From UBA12087 sp964370815 (GTDB lineage: Bacteria; Chloroflexota; Anaerolineae; Anaerolineales; Villigracilaceae), in contig CAYJKQ010000004.1 of NCBI GenBank assembly GCA_964370815.1, positions 62,001-126,000 on the forward strand: a stretch of 64,000 nucleotides of DNA. The letters run 5' to 3'. A program made the position numbers and the translations under genes. Shown one piece after another: positions 8,932 to 17,861 of the stretch. The notes under the pieces are model-generated. The model was not told the origin of the DNA. It made no database searches and saw only the letters and a list, made by a program, of their open reading frames with translations. How positions within the stretch are numbered: position 1 is the first letter of the stretch; every line of letters begins with the position of its first letter.

Positions 8932-10079
8932 TGAGAATATTCACAGGTACACCCTCAGAGTGGAATCAGGTTGTTTCCTCATTACCCAACTCGCATATAC
9001 TTCAATGCTGGGAATGGGCTGATGTAAAAGAAAAATTTGGCTGGATGCCAACCCCTTTCATATGGGAAAACCTCGAATTCAATTCCTCTGAGAGAAACAG
9101 AATTGTCGCTGCAGCGTTAATCCTGAAACGAATCATACCCATTAAAGGTTTTTCAGCCCGTTTATGTATTATGTACATCCCCAAAGGACCCGTCATGAAC
9201 TGGTTGGATAATAATCTACTTCAGAGGGTTTTAGATGACCTGCAAAGCTATGCCAGGGATCAAAAAGCCATTTTCATTAAAATGGATCCTGATCTTGTCC
9301 TGGGAACCGGAATACCAGGTAATAACGATCAGAAAGATAACCCAATTGGTGCGATTATTACAGATGAACTTTCAGATCGTAAATGGATATTTTCGAGTGA
9401 CCAAATCCAGTTTAGAAATACCTCCATGATCGACTTATCCCCTTCAGAAGATGAAATAAAATCAAAATTCAAGCAAAAGACCAGATACAATATTAAACTC
9501 GCATCCAGAAAAGGTGTTTATGTCAGAACAGGAAGATTGGATGATCTGTCTTTACTTTATTCTATGTATGCAGAAACATCGATTCGGGATGGTTTCGTAA
9601 TCCGGGGGGAAGAATACTACCAGACAGTTTGGAAAACTTTTATGAATTCACTGGACTCGAAAAACAATCTGTTTGCTGTGCCTTTGATCGCCGAAGTTGA
9701 ACAAGTGCCTATTGCAGCCGTGTTCTTGTTTGGATTTGCATCCCGGGCATATTATTTATACGGTATGTCACGGGATATTCACCGCGAAAAAATGCCTAAT
9801 TACTTATTGCAATGGGAGGCAGTCAAATATGCTAAGGCAAAAGGTTGTTTGCAATATGACCTCTGGGGAGCACCCGATGATTTCAATGACAGAGATCCAT
9901 TGTGGGGAGTGTTTCGCTTCAAAACCGGTTTGGGAGCATCAGTCATTCGCACATTAGGTGCATGGGATTACATCACAAATCCATTTTATTATAAAATTTA
10001 TACAAGAACCATCCCTATGCTATTAAATATTATACGTTCACACGGAATATCAAATACAAAAAGAACTCTTGGAAATTAA
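8931..10079 (+). CDS. FemA/FemB/FemX family aminoacyl transferase, copy 2
   Basis: A 382-residue paralogue of the preceding gene with the same landmarks: YIPKGP (82-87), KTRYNIKLA near 183-191, YLLQWEA near 291-297, then YDLWGAP. It is about 50 residues longer than copy 1, with extra sequence around residues 50-75 and 125-150. The ATG at 8931 overlaps the previous TGA by one base, which implies translational coupling and a joint function. A pair of FemAB enzymes commonly adds successive residues of a bridge; here that is inference. Confidence 0.9.
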   Translation: MRIFTGTPSEWNQVVSSLPNSHILQCWEWADVKEKFGWMPTPFIWENLEFNSSERNRIVAAALILKRIIPIKGFSARLCIMYIPKGPVMNWLDNNLLQRVLDDLQSYARDQKAIFIKMDPDLVLGTGIPGNNDQKDNPIGAIITDELSDRKWIFSSDQIQFRNTSMIDLSPSEDEIKSKFKQKTRYNIKLASRKGVYVRTGRLDDLSLLYSMYAETSIRDGFVIRGEEYYQTVWKTFMNSLDSKNNLFAVPLIAEVEQVPIAAVFLFGFASRAYYLYGMSRDIHREKMPNYLLQWEAVKYAKAKGCLQYDLWGAPDDFNDRDPLWGVFRFKTGLGASVIRTLGAWDYITNPFYYKIYTRTIPMLLNIIRSHGISNTKRTLGN

Positions 10080-10096
10080 TCAGAAGGATTATTTGC

Positions 10097-11056
10097 ATGA
10101 TCGCGAGAATAAAATTTGCCCATCTACCTACACCGGTAGATTATTTACCCCGTCTTACAAATTATCTTCATAGTCCCAAATTATTCGTTAAACGTGACGA
10201 TCAGACAGGTCTTGCTTTTGGTGGTAATAAAACCCGCAAATTGGAATATCTTCTGGCGGATGCCCTATCCAAGGGAGCGAAAACTTTGCTTACAGCCGGA
10301 GCGGCACAATCCAACCACTGTCGTCAAACAGCGGCTGCTTCAGCTCGCTTTGGATTGGATTGCGTCCTTGTTTTGGTGGGTAAAAAACCTTCCAAACCAA
10401 GTGCTAACTTGATGCTTGATGATCTCTTTAGGGCGAAGATTATTTGGGTGGATGACAGGTCTGATCGTGAGCGTGTTTTGGATGAAACCTTTGCCAAACT
10501 TGCAGCCTCTAAACGAGCGCCATATCTTGTTCCTTACGGGGGATCGAATCCGCTTGGAGCAATGGGTTATGTAAATGCAATGCAAGAGTTCATCTCTCAA
10601 AATATCCCTGTGGATTGGATCATCGTTGCTTCATCTTCCGGAGGGACCCAGGCAGGGCTTGTCTGTGGAGCACGCTTGGCTGGTTTTCAAGGAAAAATAT
10701 TGGGTATCAGCATTGACGAACCCGCAATGAGACTGCAAGCACATATAGCTCAATTGGCTTCAGCAACTTACGCACTGGAAAACAAACCCATCGAATTCCA
10801 GCCTGAGGAAGTTCTGGTCAACGAGGATTATTGCACTCCCGGTTATGGGGTATTTACCAACCTGGAAAAGAATGCCATAAAATTATTTGCAGAGTTTGAA
10901 GGACTTTTGCTCGATCCCGTTTATACAGGTCGGGCTGCCGGCGGACTCTTGGACCTGGTTAAAAAAGGATTTTTCAATAATAACGATCGTATATTATTCT
11001 GGCATACAGGTGGGCAACCAGTTCTATTCGCTTCTGCTTATACCGGAACCAGATAG
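10097..11056 (+). CDS. D-cysteine desulfhydrase / ACC deaminase family PLP enzyme
   Basis: A fold-type II PLP enzyme that probably breaks D-cysteine or a related D-amino acid into keto acid, ammonia and sulfide. The 319 residues include the PLP-lysine motif GGNKTRKLEY (42-51), the substrate-side QSNH (71-74), and a glycine-rich phosphate loop SSSGGTQAG. ACC deaminase is the main alternative, since the two activities are separated by a few active-site residues. An AGAAGGA ribosome site precedes the ATG. It follows the FemAB pair by 17 bases and its last 19 bases overlap the end of the convergent lysozyme gene. Confidence 0.85.
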   Translation: MIARIKFAHLPTPVDYLPRLTNYLHSPKLFVKRDDQTGLAFGGNKTRKLEYLLADALSKGAKTLLTAGAAQSNHCRQTAAASARFGLDCVLVLVGKKPSKPSANLMLDDLFRAKIIWVDDRSDRERVLDETFAKLAASKRAPYLVPYGGSNPLGAMGYVNAMQEFISQNIPVDWIIVASSSGGTQAGLVCGARLAGFQGKILGISIDEPAMRLQAHIAQLASATYALENKPIEFQPEEVLVNEDYCTPGYGVFTNLEKNAIKLFAEFEGLLLDPVYTGRAAGGLLDLVKKGFFNNNDRILFWHTGGQPVLFASAYTGTR

Positions 11057-12540
11057 GTCATATTTACCCAACCCTTACCAAAATAAGCCCATTTATCTGC
11101 TACTTCTGTTACAGTAATGATCTCATCTTTCCATAAATAACCAGTTTTACTTCCATCTGGTTTATCGCGCACCCATAGGGCAGAATCGATGACCTTATAG
11201 TTTTTTTCGATCAACCCATGAAGGTCAAGTATTTCTGAAGGTTTTTCGAGAATTATCGTGTTTTGTGGAAGTTCAACTTTCACCACATACCAGGCTGCCA
11301 CATATCCCACCAAACCATTTGGATCCGAAACATTCAGCCATTGACCGTAAATTCCAATTTTCGATTCAGCAACAACAATATCCTCAAGTACTTTTAGGTT
11401 GGTGCCCACTGACTCTCCTGCCAATGTGGCTGAAATTGTATTAGGTTGTGCTCGTAAGCGTAATCCCAATGTACCAACTTCCTGGGCAACAGCTACAACC
11501 AATTCTGGAGGGGGAGGTGGTGGTGAAGGTGGTGGTGGAGGCTCAGAAGGAACCAGATCTACAAACCAGGCTGCTACAAACCCCTTGCGGTTCTTAGGAT
11601 CTAGAACTTTCAGCCATTGACCCATAACTCCAACTTTCGGTATAGCCAGCTTTGCATCTCCTAGTATCTTCAGTTTAGTACCCGCAATCTCGCCAGCTAA
11701 TACCGCTGATGAAGTATTTGGTTTAGCTCGCAAACGCAATGCTTGATTGCCAACTTCCTGGGAGACGACTACATAAACGTCGTCATTAGGGATTGGTTTC
11801 TTGTTTGGATCAATCCCGAACATCCGGAAAAAGCCTTGGTTTGAAAAAACGTTCCAATCAAGATGATATCCGATGTTAGTGTTTAGTCCTTTAACCTCAA
11901 TATAACTTTCAAATTGACGACCTATTCCCTTAACAATTTTGGCTTGCTTAGCGATTTCTCTAATTTTATTAATATCGAAATCTTTACCAAGTTCTTTTTT
12001 CTTTATCGTCCACCAGTCGCTATCGTAATAGCGGAAGTACCGGGCTTCCCAATAATTAGTCTTTGTTACCCAATTACCCATATCCGGAGCATACTTACTG
12101 ATAAACCAATCCGCTGAATAATTTCCGACCGGGATATTTAAATTTCTCTTGGAAATCTCGTAGAATTTCCTGTAGTAGCTATTAAGCTGGATTGGTGAAA
12201 AGCGAGTGGCATATGCCGTTGCCAGATCCTGGCGCAAGTAGGCTGCCCAATCTGACCAATATTGTTCAAAATCGTTAAACATTGATGAAGGCTTAAATTT
12301 TTCCACTATGGATTGATAGAAATTGACCTGACTATTCAGATCCCTGGTAGGGTCTACCCAATGATAGCCTGCAAATGGTAATCCGACTCGGTTGGCATTA
12401 TCAATGTGTGTTTGTGCCATTGAATCTTGAGAAAGACCAAAGCTTAAACGAATGATAACTCCATCCAAAATGGGGGCTAATAAGTCCCATTGATCAAGGG
12501 AAAGATTATTGTAATAACTGACATCAATTACTAGTTTCAT
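11038..12540 (-). CDS. GH25 lysozyme-like protein with three SH3-like domains
   Basis: The N-terminal 240 residues match the GH25 (Lyc) muramidase fold: VIDVSYYN at 4-11 and the catalytic pair in NDFEQYW (Asp90, Glu92). Two closely similar SH3-like repeats follow (about 255-330 and 348-422), separated by a proline linker at 334-345, and a third shorter one ends the protein (about 447-500). These should bind cell wall. No N-terminal signal peptide is visible, so export is unexplained unless a non-classical or phage-like route is used. It lies downstream of the GGDEF-EAL gene on the same strand, 59 bases away. Confidence 0.85.
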   Translation of the reverse strand: MKLVIDVSYYNNLSLDQWDLLAPILDGVIIRLSFGLSQDSMAQTHIDNANRVGLPFAGYHWVDPTRDLNSQVNFYQSIVEKFKPSSMFNDFEQYWSDWAAYLRQDLATAYATRFSPIQLNSYYRKFYEISKRNLNIPVGNYSADWFISKYAPDMGNWVTKTNYWEARYFRYYDSDWWTIKKKELGKDFDINKIREIAKQAKIVKGIGRQFESYIEVKGLNTNIGYHLDWNVFSNQGFFRMFGIDPNKKPIPNDDVYVVVSQEVGNQALRLRAKPNTSSAVLAGEIAGTKLKILGDAKLAIPKVGVMGQWLKVLDPKNRKGFVAAWFVDLVPSEPPPPPSPPPPPPELVVAVAQEVGTLGLRLRAQPNTISATLAGESVGTNLKVLEDIVVAESKIGIYGQWLNVSDPNGLVGYVAAWYVVKVELPQNTIILEKPSEILDLHGLIEKNYKVIDSALWVRDKPDGSKTGYLWKDEIITVTEVADKWAYFGKGWVNMTYLVPV

Positions 12541-12599
12541 ATCACACCTACAACCTTATACTTAGGATATATTTGATTGAAGATTGCATAATAATTACT

Positions 12600-15038
12600 T
12601 TATAATGAATAATTCAACATCCCTTTTGCGAGCATTCGGTTGATCTGAAAAGATTTGACTGGCAATGAGAATAAGAAACCCTGACCAAAATTACATTTTA
12701 ATTCCTGTAATATCCGCTGTTGACCGAGCGATTCTACTCCTTCAGCAACAACTTCCTTATCCAACTGGATGCCGAGTTCCACAATTGTTCGTACAATTTC
12801 AATATCTTTTTGATCATCTGCCATGCGCGCCACAAACAATTTATCGAGTTTGATATTATCAATTGGAAACTTATGTAAAATATTCAAGGATGAATAACCT
12901 TTTCCGAAATCATCCAGATAAATCTTTACGCCCAGCGATTTTAGTTGAGTTAGAATAAATAATGTTGAATCTGTCTCTCGAATTATTGACGACTCAGTAA
13001 TTTCCAAGATCAATGATCCGGGAGCGGGTTTATTCTCTTCCAAAACATTTCTTACAATTTCGATCAATCTCGCATCTTCCAATTGTTTTGCAGAAATGTT
13101 TACACTAACAGATAGAGGCGGATCTTGTGGAAATTTATCCTGCCATGCTCTCAGTTGTTTACAGGCTACCGTTAATACATATTCTCCAATTGCTCCTATC
13201 ATGCCATGTTCTTCAGCGATATGGATAAAATCATCCGGATTGATCAAACCCTTCTCTGGATGATGCCACCTTATGAGCGCTTCAAAACAAATGGGGCGGT
13301 TGGATGAAAACGAAATTATCGGTTGATAGAAAACTTCAAATTCATTATTCTTTATGGCTTTTCTCAAATCATTTAACATATATAACAATTGCCTGGCTTG
13401 ATACAACATATCATCATTATAAATCGCATAGCATCCTCCCCCAAAATCCTTGGCACAATACATGGAGGCATCGGCATCTCTAAGAATATCAGCGGGGTTG
13501 TCATAGGTTACCCTTCCCATCGTAATGCCAATACTGGCTGAAGTGAAAACCTCATGTGCTCCAAGAGTAAACCCTTTAGCCAGGCTCTGCTGGATCCTTT
13601 CTGCAGTATAGATCACTTCGCCAATATCCTTGACATCCTCCAATAACACAACAAATTCGTCCCCTCCTATCCGGGCAACTGTATCAACATCTCGCACAGT
13701 GTCAATTATCCTTTGACCTACAGTCGAAAGCAATTGATCACCTGCTCGATGCCCCAAACTGTCATTGATTATTTTGAATTTGTCCAGATCCAAAAGCAGA
13801 ATGGCATAAGTATTCTTTTCTTCTCTTTTGTAACGTCCAAGAGCATGGCTCAAACGATCCAAGAGCAATGCGCGGTTGGGAAGACCAGTCACCAAATCAT
13901 GGTTGGTGTGATAATGGGAACGTTCTTCCACCAGAGTCCGTTCTTCTATTGCAATACCTAATTTATTTGAGAGGAGTAAATTGTCATTAGCGATAACTGC
14001 CAACAAGCCCAAGTTTTTGCAGAGGGAGATTTCGTCTGAATTAAAATCTCTGAAATTCCGACTTTCTCGGATTTCAATAAATAGATCAGCCAGTCCTCTT
14101 CGTAATACTGGAAGAAGGAGAACCGATTTACAAGAGCTTGTATCAAAAACTTGCTTATAATTCTCAGATAATCCTTCATCATCCGAATGCAACACTTGAT
14201 GATCTACCAAAGGTTTGGTGGTACCCCAACTATTTCCAGATTGTGGGTTAATAAAGCTGGTGCTTGACAACTTTTCAATTTTTCCTGCAAATTTTCCACA
14301 TACCTTTGCTACCAACTCTAAGTTGTTAGGATTAGGTTGACCTGCTAAAAATATGATAATGCTTGAAACATCAAGAAAAGAAATTATTTTCTCTGCCAGT
14401 TTATGAAAGATCATTGTTGAATTATTAATATCTGAGAATAATGTGATTGATTCCAAAAAGATATTCTTTTCTAAACTTAATTTTCCGGTTTCAGATTCAA
14501 GAAGTTTAATGGTCTTTTCTGTTAATATCTGGTCAGTTATCTCATCTAAAAGCAATAATTTTGTTTCATTTACATCGCCTTTATTGAGAATTTGAACACC
14601 TCTGCACATATACCATCTGCCATTATCCATTAACTCAAATGTTTGGATTTTTCCAAATGCTTCATTCAAAACATCCAATGACAGATTTTTTAATATATTT
14701 TGGATTGGGAGCCCAATTATTTTTGGTTTAGATATATTTAAGATCTTTTGAGCAGCCGGGTTAAGATCAATAATATTATTGTCCCCATCCAAGGCAAAAA
14801 TGGGACTGTTCATCATTAAAAAGGATTTTTCTTTAATATTTATATTCAATTCAGAGTGCTGATTCCCCGAGATCCGGGAAGTAAGGATCGCAAATAGTGC
14901 GCATGAAAAATAAAACATTATTCCAGGAATAATATTTTTATTGGTGAATCCAACCTGAAAAACGATTAGGAAGATCAGGCAAAAACCTAAGATCAGCACC
15001 ATAAATTTCCAACCCGAGAATAATTGTTTTCTCATCAT
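12600..15038 (-). CDS. PAS-GAF-GGDEF-EAL cyclic di-GMP enzyme, membrane-bound
   Basis: A bifunctional-looking c-di-GMP synthase/phosphodiesterase of 812 residues. Two membrane helices (about 10-30 and 35-53) are followed by a PAS domain (about 75-170), a GAF domain (about 200-355), a GGDEF domain and an EAL domain. The GGDEF motif is intact (458-462) and an RxxD inhibitory site (449-452) sits exactly five residues before it. The EAL motif is intact (586-588), as are the downstream LDDFGKGYSS and VVAEGVES. Both activities may therefore exist, switched by the sensor domains. A TATAAT box ends eight bases before the ATG. Confidence 0.93.
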   Translation of the reverse strand: MMRKQLFSGWKFMVLILGFCLIFLIVFQVGFTNKNIIPGIMFYFSCALFAILTSRISGNQHSELNINIKEKSFLMMNSPIFALDGDNNIIDLNPAAQKILNISKPKIIGLPIQNILKNLSLDVLNEAFGKIQTFELMDNGRWYMCRGVQILNKGDVNETKLLLLDEITDQILTEKTIKLLESETGKLSLEKNIFLESITLFSDINNSTMIFHKLAEKIISFLDVSSIIIFLAGQPNPNNLELVAKVCGKFAGKIEKLSSTSFINPQSGNSWGTTKPLVDHQVLHSDDEGLSENYKQVFDTSSCKSVLLLPVLRRGLADLFIEIRESRNFRDFNSDEISLCKNLGLLAVIANDNLLLSNKLGIAIEERTLVEERSHYHTNHDLVTGLPNRALLLDRLSHALGRYKREEKNTYAILLLDLDKFKIINDSLGHRAGDQLLSTVGQRIIDTVRDVDTVARIGGDEFVVLLEDVKDIGEVIYTAERIQQSLAKGFTLGAHEVFTSASIGITMGRVTYDNPADILRDADASMYCAKDFGGGCYAIYNDDMLYQARQLLYMLNDLRKAIKNNEFEVFYQPIISFSSNRPICFEALIRWHHPEKGLINPDDFIHIAEEHGMIGAIGEYVLTVACKQLRAWQDKFPQDPPLSVSVNISAKQLEDARLIEIVRNVLEENKPAPGSLILEITESSIIRETDSTLFILTQLKSLGVKIYLDDFGKGYSSLNILHKFPIDNIKLDKLFVARMADDQKDIEIVRTIVELGIQLDKEVVAEGVESLGQQRILQELKCNFGQGFLFSLPVKSFQINRMLAKGMLNYSL

Positions 15039-15046
15039 TTGAAAAA

Positions 15047-15052
15047 ATTATA
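15047..15052 (-). promoter_or_regulatory. TATAAT box eight bases before the GGDEF-EAL start codon
   Basis: The minus strand reads TATAAT, eight bases, then ATGATG. No ribosome binding site is present, so the transcript would be leaderless or nearly so. The -35 region is not recognisable. Confidence 0.45.
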
Positions 15053-15193
15053 TGGTCTTCTTCAAGCTGACGAAATACCAAAACGTTGGTATGTAACGCG
15101 TTATTTATGACTACTTTATCCCCGATGGATTGGTCATAAATGACTAAGTAAATTGTGAGAATATTCTATGGTTATTAATTGCAAAAAACCTGG

Positions 15194-17287
15194 TTATAGT
15201 TTCACCCGGACATCTAATGCAATTGCGCCAAATTTGAAAACCCGGAGTGGATTGATCTCAATCTCGCTGATTTCAGGTATATCGTTTACCAGGAACGAGA
15301 GCCTCTGCAGAATTTCGATAACAGCACTCACATCGCCTTGGGGAATATTACGGTACCCGTGTAATTTTCTTCCCGCCCACGTCGCATTGATAAATAAATC
15401 CGCTTCATTATCCATTAATGGTGTCAGGCAAAATTCTACGTCTTTTAGACCTTCAACTTCAATTCCCCCCGACCCAAACATGAGTAGGGGTCCAAATTGA
15501 GCATCCCTTATACAGCCTACGATCACATCCTGACCATCCTTGACCATTTGTTGGATATGAATACCTGTCAATCTTGCCCCAGGTGCAGAAGATTTAACTG
15601 ATTCAATCATCAGATTAAACCCAATTTCAACCTCCTCAAATGTTTTTACATTCAGCAATATTCCTCCTGCATCTGATTTATGCTGAATATCAGGAGAGGC
15701 TATTTTCAGAACAACAGGAAGTCCAAGTTTCTCGGCAAACATCCCAGCTTGGTTGGCATTGGTCGCCAGTTTGACCTCAGGAACTGGAATTCCATAAATC
15801 TTCATCAATAATCCTGTTGTATCCTGATCCAACCAGGAATCTGATGGTACATTCTTGAGTAATTCTCGCCCTTGCAATACATCCAGATCCGGAAATCTTT
15901 TCATGTCAAAATCGATTCTATTCAGATAATCTGCCCTTCGTACCAAAACTGATAAAGCTGATGCTGCTCGTTCAGGAAAACGGTACTCAGCCACCCTTGC
16001 ACTCCGAAAGTGTACAGAGGCTTCCTTGATCAAATGTTCTCCCATCAGAGCAATAACTACCGGCTTTGTAGAGTCATGTATGATTGGTATCAATTCATCA
16101 GCGACATCTTCTGCCGTATGCATGGGTGGAGGAGGCAAGATGACCAAAACACCATCCACACCGGGATCATCAAGAAGAGAAGTTAGGCACTTTGCATATA
16201 CCTGTGGCGATGCAGAGGCTAACATATCTACCGGGTTATTTAATCCAGCAGCATCGGGTAATAGTGCATTAAGTTGACTGGTTGTTCCAGGCTGAAGGTC
16301 AGCCAGCAATAAACCATAGGACTCCAAGGCATCTGCCGCAATAACTCCTGGACCTCCTGCGTTCGTCAAAACAGCAATTCGACGTCCAACTGGTAACGGA
16401 CAACACGCCAGAGCAGATGCCCAATCGAACATCTCTTCACTGGTTGATGCCCGAAAGATCCCAGTTTTTTTAAAAGCTGCCTGGTAAGCAATATCCTGTC
16501 CTGCCAATGCACCAGTGTGGGAAGAAGCCGCCTTTTGACCACTGGTAAATCGACCAACTTTTAAGGCTATTATTGGTTTCTGTTTGGATATCCGCAACGC
16601 TTCTTCAACGAATCTGCGACCATCTCTTACACTTTCAATGTATAAAGTTAACACCCGGGTGTATTCATCTTCAACAACAGCAGACATCATATCGGTTTCG
16701 TTTACATCGACCTGATTCCCCAAACTGATCAACCTTGAAAAACCAAACCCTTGCCCCCTTGACCAATCGATAATGGCTGCACATATCGCTCCCGATTGGG
16801 ATATGAAGGCTACATCTCCAGCGAAAGGCATGGGAGGAGGCAGAAACGTAGTATCCAACGGAAAATGAGTATCCAATAAACCGATACAGTTCGGACCAAG
16901 TATGCGAATATTTGCATTCTCAGCTATGCGCATTAATTCTATTTCAAGCTTTGCTCCCTCTTGACCTGTTTCCCTGAATCCTGATGAGACCACAATTGCT
17001 GCATGAATACCGCGTTTTTTACAATTTTCCAGCGCATTGCAAACGCCTGGTGCAGGAACTATTAATACCGCTAAATCAACTGGATCTGGAACTTCCTCAA
17101 GGTTGGTATAAATTGGTCTGCCAAATAGATTACCTGACTTCTGACTGACAAAATTAATTTCTCCATCAAAACCGCTATTGACAAGGTTACGGGCAACACC
17201 GTAACCTAATTTGGATGCTTTGGTTGAAGCGCCCACTACCACGACACCTTTTGGCCGAAAAAATGGCTTTAAACTTGGCTTCATCAA
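15194..17287 (-). CDS. ADP-forming acetate/acyl-CoA ligase (fused alpha-beta acyl-CoA synthetase)
   Basis: This enzyme converts acyl-CoA, ADP and phosphate to acid, CoA and ATP, conserving energy in fermentative metabolism. The 697 residues contain a CoA-binding Rossmann domain (VVVVGASTKASKLG near 15), ligase-CoA domains with SQSGA near 163-167, the phosphohistidine segment SHTGALAG with His257, and a C-terminal ATP-grasp domain starting near 490. The fused order alpha-beta is common in archaea and many anaerobic bacteria. The acid substrate is not predictable. The gene ends about 155 bases before the GGDEF-EAL gene. Confidence 0.9.
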   Translation of the reverse strand: MMKPSLKPFFRPKGVVVVGASTKASKLGYGVARNLVNSGFDGEINFVSQKSGNLFGRPIYTNLEEVPDPVDLAVLIVPAPGVCNALENCKKRGIHAAIVVSSGFRETGQEGAKLEIELMRIAENANIRILGPNCIGLLDTHFPLDTTFLPPPMPFAGDVAFISQSGAICAAIIDWSRGQGFGFSRLISLGNQVDVNETDMMSAVVEDEYTRVLTLYIESVRDGRRFVEEALRISKQKPIIALKVGRFTSGQKAASSHTGALAGQDIAYQAAFKKTGIFRASTSEEMFDWASALACCPLPVGRRIAVLTNAGGPGVIAADALESYGLLLADLQPGTTSQLNALLPDAAGLNNPVDMLASASPQVYAKCLTSLLDDPGVDGVLVILPPPPMHTAEDVADELIPIIHDSTKPVVIALMGEHLIKEASVHFRSARVAEYRFPERAASALSVLVRRADYLNRIDFDMKRFPDLDVLQGRELLKNVPSDSWLDQDTTGLLMKIYGIPVPEVKLATNANQAGMFAEKLGLPVVLKIASPDIQHKSDAGGILLNVKTFEEVEIGFNLMIESVKSSAPGARLTGIHIQQMVKDGQDVIVGCIRDAQFGPLLMFGSGGIEVEGLKDVEFCLTPLMDNEADLFINATWAGRKLHGYRNIPQGDVSAVIEILQRLSFLVNDIPEISEIEINPLRVFKFGAIALDVRVKL

Positions 17288-17412
17288 ATTTTTTTCCTTA
17301 TTGGATGAATTGCTTGATCTTTATATCTTAATGAAGGTTTCGCTAAGGTAACAAATGTTAAGATACACAGTCTGTAAACTTGAATTATACAGGAGAAGTT
17401 TCTCAGATAGGA

Positions 17413-17418
17413 TATAAT
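17413..17418 (+). promoter_or_regulatory. TATAAT box seven bases before a start codon
   Basis: TATAAT at 17413-17418 is followed by seven bases and the ATG of the 143-residue membrane protein. The nearest purine-rich stretch (AGGAGA at 17391) lies upstream of the -10 and would not be in the mRNA. A leaderless transcript is implied. Confidence 0.45.
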
Positions 17419-17425
17419 AAGAAAT

Positions 17426-17857
17426 ATGGAAGATCATTCGGAGTCAACTTATAAATCCTATTTACCTATCAATCTGTTCATGTTTGTTGTGGGTTGGGGA
17501 GGCGTGGGTTGGTTGATATTTTTCACTTTACCGGCTGTTTGGCAACGCTGGGGTTTTTTCCTCTTGTTAACAATTGCATTAACAGCAACAGCTCTTCCGA
17601 TCACCTATTATCTAAATCTGCGTTTTCCCAGCAAGCCACAAGCCTCACAAACCATAATTCTGCGGCAGGCAATTTGGTTGGGTGTCTATGGAAGTACCCT
17701 GGCATGGCTTCAATTGGATGACTTGGTCAGCATTTGGACAATTGTTGGATTGGGGCTTGGATTGATATTGATCGAATATCTCATCAGGCTGCGTGAACGA
17801 TCGCGTTGGCAGCCATCAAAGAACAACGAGGTTATACCTTTACAACCTGAGGGGTGA
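17426..17857 (+). CDS. Uncharacterised four-helix membrane protein upstream of selA
   Basis: I do not recognise a named family. The 143-residue product has hydrophobic segments at about 14-35, 42-60, 78-97 and 102-122, and a charged C-terminal tail rich in arginine. Its stop is only four bases before the selA start, so the two are almost certainly co-transcribed. Whether it has any link to selenium metabolism is unknown. Confidence 0.75.
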   Translation: MEDHSESTYKSYLPINLFMFVVGWGGVGWLIFFTLPAVWQRWGFFLLLTIALTATALPITYYLNLRFPSKPQASQTIILRQAIWLGVYGSTLAWLQLDDLVSIWTIVGLGLGLILIEYLIRLRERSRWQPSKNNEVIPLQPEG

Positions 17858-17861
17858 TTCG

